Shown: positions 37,663 to 46,946, numbered from the stretch's first letter. The stretch: DNA of 64,000 nucleotides from Accumulibacter sp. (GCF_029255125.1 NZ_JAPUVR010000085.1:186001-250000); one strand, 5' to 3'. Notes: generated by a model from the letters alone, not told the origin. Program-made: numbers and translations.

Positions 37663-38247
37663 TCATGGCGCCGACAGGCGGCGGAGAATCGGGTCGAGTG
37701 TCGCTTCGTCGAGACGTCCAAGGCGGAAGCTGTCGACCTGCCCGCTACGGTCGAGCACCAGCGTGTAGGGCAAGCCACGCAAATTCACTCCGGGTAGCGC
37801 AGTCGTTTCGCCCCCGGCTACGAGCACCGGATAGCTGACCGGTCGCGCATTGACGAAGCTGCGCAACTTGTCGGCTTCGTCCACGCCAATGCCGACAAAC
37901 TGCACCCCCTGCCCGACATAGCGTTCGTGCAGACGGGAAAAGACGGGCATCTCCTCAACGCAAGGCGCGCACCAGCTCGCCCAGAAATTGATCACCAGCA
38001 CCTTGCCCTGCCATTGCGCGAGCGGCTGCGACCGACCGTCAAGATCGGTCAAGCGCAGGCGGGAAACCGCCTGCGCGGTCGCCTGCGCGTCCTCGCGGGT
38101 GAGCGCGCGCGCGACCGCGCCAGCCGGCGGCAAGCCGTCACTCGCGCTGCGCGTGCCGGCGATCAGGCGGTAGCCGAGCAGCCCGACCGTCGCCAGCGTC
38201 ACGATGCCGGCGGCCAGCGCCAGCCGGAATGCCGCCGAACGTGTCAT
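37663..38247 (-). CDS. TlpA/ResA-type membrane-anchored thioredoxin
   Basis: A 194-residue periplasmic thiol-disulfide protein with an N-terminal anchor (FRLALAAGIVTLATVGLLGY). The active site is FWASWCAPCVEEMPVF (CxxC near residue 91-94), with the cis-proline context GVNLRGLPYTLVLDRSG. The ATG at 38247 overlaps the stop of the haem-copper oxidase-like gene by four bases, so the two are one operon. TlpA-like proteins often help copper insertion or cytochrome maturation for such oxidases; that role is inferred. Confidence 0.9.
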   Translation of the reverse strand: MTRSAAFRLALAAGIVTLATVGLLGYRLIAGTRSASDGLPPAGAVARALTREDAQATAQAVSRLRLTDLDGRSQPLAQWQGKVLVINFWASWCAPCVEEMPVFSRLHERYVGQGVQFVGIGVDEADKLRSFVNARPVSYPVLVAGGETTALPGVNLRGLPYTLVLDRSGQVDSFRLGRLDEATLDPILRRLSAP

Positions 38248-39608
38248 GTGCGTTGGCGCCGGCTCATCGCGCGCAGACAGACGAGCACGAACATCAGGCC
38301 ACCGATGACGGCAATCAGCCCGCCGAGGCCCATCATCCCCATGCCGATCTTCTGCGGCAAGCTGATCAGCATCTGTTCCGCACCGGCGACTTTGCGCTGC
38401 ACGCCGTAGCCGCCCGACCACGCCAGACCGACAACGTGGATCAACTGTCCGGCGCCGTAGACATAAGGTTGCCAGAGTGCCAGCCGCCCGTCGGCACGGG
38501 CAAAACCGAGTTGCGGCAGTAGAACGTACGCCAATCCCATGAAGGCGAGAGTCACACCGACCGTCGATCCGTGGTAATGCGCCGGGATGACGACGTTCAC
38601 TCCCTGAATCAGATAGCCAAGCACGCCGCCCAGGGCAAAAAGCACGAACGAGGCGACGAAAGCCGACTTCGCGGGAGCGGCCGGCACCTTGCGTACGCGC
38701 CAGAGCAGGAGCGCCGCGAGCACGATGAGCGGCGCCATGTACGGGTGTCCCCAGATCATCAGCCGGGCAAAGAGATCCATGTGCTCGTATGAACCTGCCG
38801 GAACGAACAGGTAAATTGCCGGAACGGCAAGCAGCGGCAACGCCGCCAAGCCAAAAAACACACTCAGCGCACGGCCCGAGACTGGCGAGGGCTGCCCGAG
38901 ATGCGCCGCCATCCACAACCAGGCGACCACCATCAGCAAGCAGTGCTGAAACTGCAGGGTATGGCCGCCGCCCCAGAACAGCACCTCGAAGTAGACCGTC
39001 TCCTCGATCCGCGGCACCAGCGCCCACGACCAACAGAAAGCGGCCAGCGCCAGGAACGCGGCAAGCGCAGCAAGGAAGGCGCCCAGGCGCAAGGGCTCGC
39101 CCGCCCAGCGCAGCGGCCAGGTGGTGATCAGCGCACGCACCACCGTGAGCGCCAGACCAAGCCCAAAAAGCCACAATGACGCAAAGAACAGAGGCTGCTG
39201 GAGGACCGGAATGTAATTGTTGAGTACCGGCTCGGCACCGGGGAAGAACGGCGAAACCGACATCAGCGCCGTTCCCAGTGCGGCGAGTGCAAAACCGCTC
39301 CAGGCAAGCCAGGTCAGGCCACCACCACCAATCGCCGACCAGACGAGCGCCGCAAACGCCATGAACCAGACCGCTACCGAGAGATCGACATGCACGACCA
39401 GGGCGGCACGAAACAAGTCCTTCAGGGGAAAGACATCCTGGATTCCCGGCGTGCGGGAAAGGACCAGCAGGACGGCAAGCAGGCCCGAACCGATCAACGC
39501 GAGAACGCCGAGCCACATCCAGGCGCGCGCCAAGCTGATCGGCGCGCCGGCGCCGACCGTCACCGCCGAGGGCGTTGCCAACGACTCGTTAACCGCTTGC
39601 CCACCCAT
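38244..39608 (-). CDS. Atypical haem-copper oxidase / NO-reductase-like subunit I
   Basis: A 454-residue integral membrane protein with about 12 helices of the cytochrome-oxidase subunit I fold. The low-spin haem histidine is H73 (ALVVHVDLSVAVW); the haem pair H344/H346 is in IPAHYHGSTVGVTLAF. At the metal-B site H216 occurs in FWGGGHTLQFQH, but the tyrosine four residues after it (HPEVY in oxidases) is F220, with Q219 beside it, and the second histidine of the usual HH pair is proline (WGHPY, H288). This set argues against a normal O2 reductase and for a NO-reductase-like or other divergent branch. No separate subunit II gene is adjacent. Confidence 0.8.
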   Translation of the reverse strand: MGGQAVNESLATPSAVTVGAGAPISLARAWMWLGVLALIGSGLLAVLLVLSRTPGIQDVFPLKDLFRAALVVHVDLSVAVWFMAFAALVWSAIGGGGLTWLAWSGFALAALGTALMSVSPFFPGAEPVLNNYIPVLQQPLFFASLWLFGLGLALTVVRALITTWPLRWAGEPLRLGAFLAALAAFLALAAFCWSWALVPRIEETVYFEVLFWGGGHTLQFQHCLLMVVAWLWMAAHLGQPSPVSGRALSVFFGLAALPLLAVPAIYLFVPAGSYEHMDLFARLMIWGHPYMAPLIVLAALLLWRVRKVPAAPAKSAFVASFVLFALGGVLGYLIQGVNVVIPAHYHGSTVGVTLAFMGLAYVLLPQLGFARADGRLALWQPYVYGAGQLIHVVGLAWSGGYGVQRKVAGAEQMLISLPQKIGMGMMGLGGLIAVIGGLMFVLVCLRAMSRRQRT

Positions 39609-39734
39609 GGCCGCCTCGCGTCAGACAAAACCGGATAGTATAAGGCGGAGTGTGCCGCAACACCACCGAGGACTCAAGCTGCAATGGCGCGCGCCGAAAA
39701 CCGGCAAAGGAGACACCGGTTGATTTGCTGATGT

Positions 39735-39774
39735 CAAGTCGGGCGCTGCATCCATGGTGCATGCGCCCGACTTG
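39735..39774. repeat. Strong 12-bp inverted repeat between the oxidase-like and Dnr-like genes
   Basis: CAAGTCGGGCGC (39735-39746) is perfectly complementary to GCGCCCGACTTG (39763-39774). The 16-base loop contains TGCA twice (39747-39750 and 39758-39761), which can extend the stem past a one-base bulge. It lies in the 238-base region between two divergent genes and has no T tract on either side, so it is a regulatory candidate rather than a terminator. Confidence 0.75.
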
Positions 39775-39846
39775 CCGCGCAGCGTGACAAATGCGAATAT
39801 TATTGAGTTTCGACTTAGGTGGCGCCGACCCTTGCAAGCAAAGAAC

Positions 39847-40539
39847 ATGCACTGTTACCCACATAGCATCAACATTGAAGCGTTGCTGGCGCACGTGCCC
39901 CTGTTCAATGAGCTGGCCACCGAAGAGGTTGCGCGTCTCGCGCGAGGTACGCGCGAGGTGGCCGCCGGGCGAGGTGACATCCTGTTCCACAAGGGAGACA
40001 TGCCCACCGGCTTTCACCTGATCGTCTACGGGCAAATGAAGCTCGCCTTCACTTCCCCGCAAGGCGGCGAGAAGGTGGTCGACATCCTTGGGCAAGGCCA
40101 GACCTTCGGTGAAGCGGTAATGTTCATGGACAAGCCGTATATGGTCTACGCCCAGGCCTTGTCCGATTCGCTGCTCCTGCACATTGCGAAAACGGCGATC
40201 CTCGATGAACTCGACACCGACCCCAAGCTCGGCCGCAAGATGATCGCCGGATTATCGCGCCGGCTGCATCACCTGATCACCGATGTCGAATCGTATTCGC
40301 TGCATTCCGGTCGCCAACGCATCATCGGCTACCTGCTGCGCGACCATCTGACGAACGGCGACAAGGTGATCACGGTCACCCTCCCGACCAACAAGGGAGT
40401 CATCGCCTCACGGCTCAACCTGACGCAGGAACACTTCTCGCGCATCTTGCACGAGTTGTCCGAGAAAGGGCTGATCGTCGTCGAAGGCCGGGTCATCCAC
40501 ATCCCGGACGTCGACAAACTGCGTTCCTACGACCGCTGA
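39847..40539 (+). CDS. CRP/FNR family transcriptional regulator (Dnr-like)
   Basis: A 230-residue regulator with an N-terminal cyclic-nucleotide-type sensor (GDILFHKGDMPTGFHLIVYG, then GQGQTFGEAVMF) and a C-terminal winged helix (GVIASRLNLTQEHFSRILHE). The N-terminal cysteine cluster of oxygen-sensing FNR is absent, so it resembles Dnr/NnrR-type regulators, some of which bind haem and sense NO. Recognition-helix residues E..S.R (QEHFSR) fit FNR-type boxes. It is divergent from the NO-reductase-like gene, which is the natural target. No good ribosome site precedes the ATG. Confidence 0.85.
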   Translation: MHCYPHSINIEALLAHVPLFNELATEEVARLARGTREVAAGRGDILFHKGDMPTGFHLIVYGQMKLAFTSPQGGEKVVDILGQGQTFGEAVMFMDKPYMVYAQALSDSLLLHIAKTAILDELDTDPKLGRKMIAGLSRRLHHLITDVESYSLHSGRQRIIGYLLRDHLTNGDKVITVTLPTNKGVIASRLNLTQEHFSRILHELSEKGLIVVEGRVIHIPDVDKLRSYDR

Positions 40540-40577
40540 CCTCTAGGCCCTCACCACCCCACAAGGAGACATTGAAC

Positions 40578-42056
40578 ATGGCATTGGAAACCGAGATCAA
40601 GCTCAGCCTGACGGCGAGCACTGCACGGCGACTACCGGCGCACGGTCTGCTCAGCGGGAGCAAGCCGTTGCAACAGAAGCTGGTCAACACCTACTACGAC
40701 ACTCCCGATCGCCGCCTGCAGCGCAAGCGACTGGCCGTTCGTTACCGACAGAAGGGCAGCGAATGGCTGCTCACCGTGAAGAGCGATGCGCCCTTGCCGG
40801 GTGGCCTTGCCCAACGACGCGAATGGGAGGTCGCGGGACAACCTGGAGAATTCGACTTTTCCCACGTCGACAGTCCGAAGTTGCGTCGCTTCCTGGAGGC
40901 GGCCCAGCCGGAACTCGTTCCCGTGTTCACCACCGACTTCACCCGATCCCTCTGGGTTCTTACGCCACAGGAAGGCACGCGCATCGAGCTGGCGCTCGAT
41001 CGCGGCAAGATCGTCGCCGGTGATCGCCAGGCAGTAATCTGTGAGGTCGAGCTTGAACTGCTCGAAGGCAAAGTCGCCGATCTCTTTGTCATCGCCCTCG
41101 CCCTGCAAGCCGACCTGCCGATGCATCCGGAAAGCGCCAGCAAGGCCGAACGTGGTTACCGCCTGGCCGCCGACGAGCGCCTGCTGCCGTGCCGCGCAGC
41201 GAACGTCCAGCTTGAGATGGGCATGTCGAGCGTAGGAATTTTCCGCGCCACCGCATTCTCGTGTCTCGCCCAGTTGCAGGGCAACGAGCGCGGTGTGCTT
41301 GAAACCGACGCGCCCGAGTTCATCCATCAGGCACGCGTCGCCATCCGCCGGCTGCGTTCGGCGATCCGCCTTTGGCGTCCGCTGCTGCCGCCAGACTACG
41401 TCACTGACTTCGATCCACGCTGGCGGACGCTGGCCAATGCGATGGGCGATACCCGCAACTGGGACGTATTCATCACCGAGATCCTGCCTCCAATCAACCA
41501 GGCGTTTCCAGAGCACGCCGACCTGCAGCGCCTGACCGAACAGGCACGCCGTCAACTCGCCGGCTGTCGCCAGGCGGCGCAGAAAGCGATCGCCGCACCA
41601 GCCTATTCTCAGTTGTTGCTCTCCTTCACCGCCGCAACACTCGCCCTGCCCGAGAGCAAGAAGCCTCCGGTCTCGGCCTTTGTCCCCCGTTCGCTCAACA
41701 AGCGTGCCAAGCGTGTGGCCGAATTGGCCAACGAAACGAAGAATGGAACGCCAGAAGCGCGCCATGCGCTGCGCGTCGCACTCAAGCGCCTACGCTACGC
41801 GCTGGAGTTCTTCGCCCCGCTCTTCCCAGCTCGCCGCATGCAGCGCTACCACCAGAGCGCCGCCGGCCTGCTCGATTTGCTCGGCCGGATGAACGATAGC
41901 GCCGTGGCTGAACAGCTCGCCGAACAGGCCCTGCCTGGCCACCCGAGCGACCTGGTACGCGGCTGGCTGGCCGGACGCAACGACCTGATGCTCGGCCAGC
42001 TCGACGCGCTGCTCGGACAGTTCCTCAGCCACCCGCCGCCCTGGGAACATGCCTGA
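40578..42056 (+). CDS. CYTH-CHAD domain protein (inorganic triphosphatase-like)
   Basis: A 492-residue protein. The N-terminal CYTH domain begins with the signature ALETEIKLSL and has the phosphate-binding RRLQRKRLAVRYRQKG and the acidic CEVELELLEGK. The C-terminal CHAD domain (about residues 215-485) is helical with conserved histidines: FIHQARVAIRRLRSAIRLWR and ARHALRVALKRLRYALEFF. CYTH domains hydrolyse triphosphates and CHAD domains bind polyphosphate. AAGGAG at 40562-40567 supports the ATG at 40578; a TTG two codons earlier is too close to it. Confidence 0.92.
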   Translation: MALETEIKLSLTASTARRLPAHGLLSGSKPLQQKLVNTYYDTPDRRLQRKRLAVRYRQKGSEWLLTVKSDAPLPGGLAQRREWEVAGQPGEFDFSHVDSPKLRRFLEAAQPELVPVFTTDFTRSLWVLTPQEGTRIELALDRGKIVAGDRQAVICEVELELLEGKVADLFVIALALQADLPMHPESASKAERGYRLAADERLLPCRAANVQLEMGMSSVGIFRATAFSCLAQLQGNERGVLETDAPEFIHQARVAIRRLRSAIRLWRPLLPPDYVTDFDPRWRTLANAMGDTRNWDVFITEILPPINQAFPEHADLQRLTEQARRQLAGCRQAAQKAIAAPAYSQLLLSFTAATLALPESKKPPVSAFVPRSLNKRAKRVAELANETKNGTPEARHALRVALKRLRYALEFFAPLFPARRMQRYHQSAAGLLDLLGRMNDSAVAEQLAEQALPGHPSDLVRGWLAGRNDLMLGQLDALLGQFLSHPPPWEHA

Positions 42057-42125
42057 GCCGCGCCGTTCGAAGCCCAGCGCAGGTCGGCACGCCCAGCCGG
42101 CCAGCGCCGCGCGCCCAAACCGGCG

Positions 42126-43550
42126 GTGAACCGCGCCACCGCCTGGCGCGGGATCGTCGGACGGTGGGGTGTCGCGTGCGTGTTGCTTGCCTCGTTCGCC
42201 GGGTCGATCGCGCAGCCCGCCGAGCTCCCGGCAGCGGTCACCCAGGCGCTGAACGAGAGCGGAATCGCAGCTCGCTCGCTCGCTGTCGTCGTTCAATCGG
42301 TAGACGGTGGTGCGCCGCTGGTCAGCCACAATGCGCGCCAGCCGATGAACCCAGCCTCAGTAATGAAGCTGGTCACCACCTACGCCGGGCTCGAACTGCT
42401 CGGCCCCGCGTTCACCTGGCGCACCGAAGTGCTGAGCGATCGGACGCCGAACAGCGGAAGGCTCGACGGTCACGTCTACCTGCGCGGCAGTGGCGATCCC
42501 AGACTCGGCCTCGAACAGTTCTGGTTGCTGTTGCGGCAGCTGCGCGCGCGCGGCTTGAGCGAGATTGGCGGCGATCTGGTTCTCGACCGCAGCGCATTCG
42601 CGCCGGCATCACACAACCCCGGCGATTTCGACAACGAACCGCTGCGCCCGTACAACGCGGGGCCGGACGCCCTGCTCGTCAACCTGAAAAGCGTTCGCCT
42701 GAGCTTGCTGGCGGACGCGGCCAACAAGGCCGTCAAAGTCATCGTCGACACCCCAGCCGATGGCCTGCGCATCGAGAACCGCCTGAGCCTGGGGCGCGAG
42801 GCCTGTGGCGATTGGCGCGAGCAGATCAGACCGCAGGTGAGCGGCAGTACGCTTGAGCTGAACGGGGTCTTTCCCGCAGCCTGCGGCGAAAAGGCATTGC
42901 ATCTCGCCCCCTGGCCGGCCAACGAGCAAGTCGAGTCACTTTTTCGCGCCTTGTGGCGCGAACTCGGTGGCAGTTTTGCCGGGCGTGTGCGCGAAGGCCG
43001 CACGCCAGCGACCGCCCACACCCTGGCCGTACACGAATCACCGCCGCTCGGCGAAGTCATCCGCGAGATCAACAAGTTCAGCAACAACGTGATGGCGCGC
43101 CAAGTGTTCCTGACGCTCGACGCGGATCGGCCGGCGACGGCCGACGGCGCCCGCCGCCGGATCAGCGCCTGGCTGCACGGAAAGGGGCTGCAAGCGCCGG
43201 ATCTGGCGATCGAGAACGGGTCCGGGTTGTCGCGCAGCGAGCGCATCTCGGCCGACAGCCTGACGCAGATCCTGCGCGCGGCCTGGCAGAGCGCCGTGAT
43301 GCCGGAGCTGATCTCGTCCTTACCGCTGGCCGGCGTCGATGGCACGCTGCGCAAGCGCCTCAACGACAGCTCGACGAGCGGCCGCGCGCACCTGAAAACG
43401 GGCTACCTCGAAGGTGTACGCGCCATCGCCGGCTATGCACTGGATAGCCGACAGCGACGCTGGATCGTCGTCTGCCTGATCAACGACCCGAAAGCGCGGC
43501 TCGGTAAGCCGGTGATCGACGCCTTGCTGAGCTGGCTATCCCGGCGCTAA
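42126..43550 (+). CDS. dacB: D-alanyl-D-alanine carboxypeptidase/endopeptidase (PBP4)
   Basis: Periplasmic penicillin-binding protein 4 that trims and cuts peptidoglycan crosslinks. The 474-residue protein has a signal peptide (VACVLLASFAGSIA) and the three serine-peptidase motifs: SVMK in NPASVMKLVTTYAGLELLG, SNN in INKFSNNVMARQVF and KTG in HLKTGYLEGVRAIAGY. A large inserted domain lies between the first and second motifs, as usual for S13 enzymes. It starts with GTG. Confidence 0.96.
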   Translation: MNRATAWRGIVGRWGVACVLLASFAGSIAQPAELPAAVTQALNESGIAARSLAVVVQSVDGGAPLVSHNARQPMNPASVMKLVTTYAGLELLGPAFTWRTEVLSDRTPNSGRLDGHVYLRGSGDPRLGLEQFWLLLRQLRARGLSEIGGDLVLDRSAFAPASHNPGDFDNEPLRPYNAGPDALLVNLKSVRLSLLADAANKAVKVIVDTPADGLRIENRLSLGREACGDWREQIRPQVSGSTLELNGVFPAACGEKALHLAPWPANEQVESLFRALWRELGGSFAGRVREGRTPATAHTLAVHESPPLGEVIREINKFSNNVMARQVFLTLDADRPATADGARRRISAWLHGKGLQAPDLAIENGSGLSRSERISADSLTQILRAAWQSAVMPELISSLPLAGVDGTLRKRLNDSSTSGRAHLKTGYLEGVRAIAGYALDSRQRRWIVVCLINDPKARLGKPVIDALLSWLSRR

Positions 43551-43616
43551 TCCGCCGCGCGAACGGGCTCGCCCCTGCTCGCCACTGCCATTCCGGGCGA
43601 TCGCCCGAGTCCGCGT

Positions 43617-44018
43617 TCAGTCGCCGCCGACCGACCGCCCCTCACCCAGCGCCAGCCAGCCGCGAATCACGCGATACGCCACCCAAACGCCGAGAATGAC
43701 GATCAGTACGAATGCCACAGGTATACCAATCAGCGTGAAGATCAACAGGTAATAGACCAGCAGCCACACCAGCGTAAACCAGAAGGTCCTGATCTGCCAG
43801 CGGAAATGGCTCTCCAGCCAGGTTCCGCGCACCTCGTCGCGCTTGACGTAGTTGAGGATGACGGCGAGCAGCGAGGGAACGCCGAAGACGAAAGCGCCGG
43901 CGACCGTCGCGGCACCGGTCACGCCGACGATCACAGCCAGCGCGTGCAGCCCGTAGATCACGTGGCACCAGGCGCGCGGACCGTCCATGTTGGCGGCCGG
44001 AATCAAATCCTGTCTCAT
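43617..44018 (-). CDS. Small DUF4870-like membrane protein
   Basis: A 133-residue protein with three membrane helices: VIYGLHALAVIVGVTGAATV, the FGVPSLLAVILNY segment, and two closely spaced C-terminal helices (LVWLLVYYLLIFTLIGIP and AFVLIVILGVWVAYRVI). The intervening YVKRDEVRGTWLESHFRWQI is characteristic of this group. AGGAG precedes the ATG at 44018. It follows ubiD with a 95-base gap; function unknown. Confidence 0.78.
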   Translation of the reverse strand: MRQDLIPAANMDGPRAWCHVIYGLHALAVIVGVTGAATVAGAFVFGVPSLLAVILNYVKRDEVRGTWLESHFRWQIRTFWFTLVWLLVYYLLIFTLIGIPVAFVLIVILGVWVAYRVIRGWLALGEGRSVGGD

Positions 44019-44113
44019 TTCTCTTCTCCTGTAGCGAACCGGCTGGCCGCCGGGTCGAACGATGTCAAGTTTGATCGCTTGGACGTCATCGTCAGCCGTC
44101 CGCGGCGTAACCG

Positions 44114-45577
44114 CTAAAGCCCGAGGTCGCCCCACAGCGCGTCGACGCGCTCGCGGACGGCACGCTCCATGACGATCGGCTTGCCCCATTCGCGACGGGT
44201 CTCGCCCGGCCACTTGTTGGTTGCATCGATGCCCATCTTGCTGCCGAGACCGGCGACCGGGCTGGCGAAGTCGAGATAGTCGATCGGCGTGTTCTCCGCC
44301 AGCAGCGTGTCGCGTGCTGCGTCAACGCGTGTCGTCATCGCCCAGATGACTTCCTTCCAGTCGCGTACGTCCACATCGTCGTCGACGACGATGATGAACT
44401 TGGTGTACATGAACTGGCGCAGGAAGCTCCAGATGCCGAACATCACGCGTTTGGCATGGCCGGGGTACTGCTTCCTGATGCTCACCGCTGCCAGACGATA
44501 CGAACACCCCTCCGGCGGCAGGTAGAAATCGACAATTTCCGGAAACTGCTTCTGCAGCAGCGGAACGAAGACCTCGTTCAGCGCGACGCCGAGCATCGCC
44601 GGCTCGTCCGGCGGTTTGCCGGTATAAGTGCTGTGATAGATCGCCTCGCGCCGCATACTCAGACGCTCGATGGTGAACACTGGAAAACGCGCCTGCTCGT
44701 TGTAGTAGCCAGTGTGATCGCCATAGGGTCCTTCGAGCGCGCTTTCGGCCGGGTCGATGTAGCCTTCGAGAACAATTTCGGCTGCAGCCGGCACCTGCAG
44801 ATCGCACGTCAGGCACTTGACGACCTCGGTCCGGGCACCGCGCAGCAAGCCGGCGAACTGGTACTCCGAGAGGCTGTCCGGAATCGGCGTCACGGCGGCC
44901 AGGATGGTCGCCGGATCGGCGCCGAGCGCGACCGCCACCGGAAACGGCTGCCCTGGGCTGGCCGCACAGTGGTCGCGAAAATCGAGCGCCCCCCCGCGAT
45001 GCGCCAGCCAGCGCATGATCACCTTGTTCTGCGCGATCACCTGCTGGCGGTAGATGCCCAGATTCTGGCGTGTCTTGTGCGGCCCGCGCGTCACCGTCAG
45101 GCCCCAGGTGATCAGCGGTGCCGCATCGCCGGGCCAGCAGAACTGGATCGGCAGGCGCGACAGATCGACTTCGCTGCCTTCCCAGACGATCTCCTGGCAG
45201 GCTGCCGACGAGCGCAGACGCGGTGCCATGTTGAGCACCTGCTTGAGCACCGGCAGCTTGTCCCAAGCGTCGCGCAAGCCTTTCGGCGGTTCGGGCTCCT
45301 TCAGGTAGGCGAGCAGCTTGCCCACCTCGCGCAAGGCGGCGACCGATTCCTGGCCCATGCCGAGCGCCACCCGGCGCGGCGTGCCGAAGAGGTTGCCGAG
45401 CACCGACATGCGGTGCCCACGCGGCCGCTCGAAAAGCAGCGCCGGCCCGCCGGCACGCAACACGCGGTCGCAAATCTCGGTCATCTCCAAGTGTGGGTCT
45501 ACCTCGACGGCGATGCGCTTGAGTTCGCCAAGGCGTTCGAGTTGCCCGATGAAATCGCGCAGATCGTCGTACTTCAT
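44114..45577 (-). CDS. ubiD: 4-hydroxy-3-polyprenylbenzoate decarboxylase
   Basis: Prenylated-FMN-dependent decarboxylase of ubiquinone synthesis. The 487-residue protein has family length and the motifs [35 protein letters not shown] and the catalytic E-x-x-E region around [18 protein letters not shown]. The cofactor enzyme UbiX is not in the window. It is 12 bases after the cytochrome c' gene and downstream of ubiA on the same strand. Confidence 0.97.
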   Translation of the reverse strand: MKYDDLRDFIGQLERLGELKRIAVEVDPHLEMTEICDRVLRAGGPALLFERPRGHRMSVLGNLFGTPRRVALGMGQESVAALREVGKLLAYLKEPEPPKGLRDAWDKLPVLKQVLNMAPRLRSSAACQEIVWEGSEVDLSRLPIQFCWPGDAAPLITWGLTVTRGPHKTRQNLGIYRQQVIAQNKVIMRWLAHRGGALDFRDHCAASPGQPFPVAVALGADPATILAAVTPIPDSLSEYQFAGLLRGARTEVVKCLTCDLQVPAAAEIVLEGYIDPAESALEGPYGDHTGYYNEQARFPVFTIERLSMRREAIYHSTYTGKPPDEPAMLGVALNEVFVPLLQKQFPEIVDFYLPPEGCSYRLAAVSIRKQYPGHAKRVMFGIWSFLRQFMYTKFIIVVDDDVDVRDWKEVIWAMTTRVDAARDTLLAENTPIDYLDFASPVAGLGSKMGIDATNKWPGETRREWGKPIVMERAVRERVDALWGDLGL

Positions 45578-45589
45578 GCGGGCGCCGCC

Positions 45590-46021
45590 TCAACGGATGC
45601 GGTAGGCATGGTGGCAGGCAACGCAGGCGGCGGTCAGCGAGGGCAGCGCGGCGATCGCCTTGTCCCGTTCGCCGGCCGCGGCAAGACGCGCGAAGGCGCT
45701 CGCCGCCTGGTGTCCCTCGATCCCGATGGCGTGCATGGCGGGCGGCATGTGCGGGCCGGGGCGCGCCTCGAACGGTAAGGCGCGATGCTTGCCCATCGCT
45801 GACACGCCCAGTTCCTTTTCCGCCAGCACGCCGGCTTCGGCAAGTTTGCCGGTCGTCACCAGGTTGAGAATCTCGTTCACGGCCACCATGTTGGCGCGCA
45901 TTTCCGCCCGCAGCGTCGCTTGCGCGGCGGCTGGCATGGCGGCCAATTGACGTGCATCCTCGGCCGCGCAAGCCAGCTCGGTGGCGAGCAACAGCAGACA
46001 GCAAACGGTGGCTTTCATCAT
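45590..46021 (-). CDS. Cytochrome c'/c-556 family protein
   Basis: A 143-residue exported monohaem cytochrome. After a signal peptide (ATVCCLLLLATELACA) comes a four-helix-bundle sequence and a C-terminal haem site CVACHHAYR, the position and the following tyrosine/arginine typical of cytochromes c' and c-556. These bind NO or CO or carry electrons. ATGs at 46021 and 46018 are both possible; the stop of ubiA overlaps them. Its place between ubiA and ubiD is unexpected. Confidence 0.85.
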   Translation of the reverse strand: MMKATVCCLLLLATELACAAEDARQLAAMPAAAQATLRAEMRANMVAVNEILNLVTTGKLAEAGVLAEKELGVSAMGKHRALPFEARPGPHMPPAMHAIGIEGHQAASAFARLAAAGERDKAIAALPSLTAACVACHHAYRIR

Positions 46022-46914
46022 GAAAATCCTTTCGCAAACAGATAATCGAGCGCAATACCGGCAAACACGCTGGCGCCCAGCCAGTTGTTGTGCAGGAAAG
46101 CCTTGAAGCAACGATCTGGCTCACGCGCCCGGATCAGGCGGTAATGGTAAACCGCGATGGCGGCAGCACCGAGTAGACCAAGGCCGAAGAATTGACCCAA
46201 ACCCGCACGCTGTCCGACCAGACCGACGATGAGCAGCGCCAGCGCGTAACAGCACACCACGGCTGCGACATCGGCGCGTCCGAAGGTGATCGCGGAAGTG
46301 CGGATGCCGATTTTCAGATCGTCGGCGCGGTCGACCATGGCGTATTCGGTGTCGTAGGCAATCGCCCAGAAGACGTTGCCGAGCAGCAGCCACCAGGCTT
46401 CTGGCGGTACTCTGCCGAGTTGCGCCGCATACGCCAGCGGAATTCCGAAACCAAAGGCGATGCCCAGGTAGGCCTGCGGAACAGCAAGAAAGCGTTTGGT
46501 GAACGGATAGCTCACCGCCAGCGCGAGGGCTGCGGCGCACAGGCCGGCCATCAGCCAACTGCGCAGCGGCAGAACCAGCAGGGCGGCACAGCCGACCAGG
46601 CCGGCGAACAGCAGCAACGCTTCCCGCGGCGACACGCGCCCGGCGGCAAGTGGTCGGTGGCGCGTGCGCGCAACGTGCGGATCGAAGTCACGGTCGGCCA
46701 GGTCGTTGATCACACAGCCCGCCGAGCGCATGAGAACGGTGCCCAGGACGAAGATCGCGACGACCCGCCAGTCGGGTTGACCACGGGCGGCCAGCCACAA
46801 GCCCCACAAGGTCGGCCAGAGAAGCAGCAGGATGCCGATCGGCTTGTCGAGACGCATCAGGCGCCGGTAGAGATCGATCCGCTCGCGCCACTTCCCGCTC
46901 GCTGCTGCTGCCAT
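46018..46914 (-). CDS. ubiA: 4-hydroxybenzoate octaprenyltransferase
   Basis: Membrane prenyltransferase of ubiquinone synthesis, 298 residues with about nine helices. The two Mg-diphosphate motifs are NDLADRDFDPHVARTRHRPL (about 68-87) and DTEYAMVDRADDLKIGIRTS (about 189-208). LRLDKPIG-type MRLDKPIGILLLLWPTLWGL at the N-terminus is the family hallmark. The ATG at 46914 sets the start; the frame upstream of it overlaps the PAP2 gene and is not coding. The stop overlaps the cytochrome c' start. Confidence 0.97.
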   Translation of the reverse strand: MAAAASGKWRERIDLYRRLMRLDKPIGILLLLWPTLWGLWLAARGQPDWRVVAIFVLGTVLMRSAGCVINDLADRDFDPHVARTRHRPLAAGRVSPREALLLFAGLVGCAALLVLPLRSWLMAGLCAAALALAVSYPFTKRFLAVPQAYLGIAFGFGIPLAYAAQLGRVPPEAWWLLLGNVFWAIAYDTEYAMVDRADDLKIGIRTSAITFGRADVAAVVCCYALALLIVGLVGQRAGLGQFFGLGLLGAAAIAVYHYRLIRAREPDRCFKAFLHNNWLGASVFAGIALDYLFAKGFS

Positions 46915-46946
46915 GTCGTCCACGCGTCGGCAAGCCTGGGGGGCGT

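Noticed and set aside
37663-39516. A 617-codon minus-strand frame read as a fusion upstream of the TlpA gene
   Set aside because: The part beyond 38247 is an Arg/Ala-rich out-of-frame reading of the oxidase-like gene; the real TlpA start is at 38247.
39720-39740. FNR/DNR box before the Dnr-like gene
   Set aside because: TTGATTTGCTGATGTCAA has the right end bases but wrong spacing (eight rather than four bases between half-sites).
43594-43607. Palindrome CGGGCGATCGCCCG after dacB
   Set aside because: A perfect 14-base palindrome without loop or T tract; likely chance in GC-rich DNA, possibly a methylation site.
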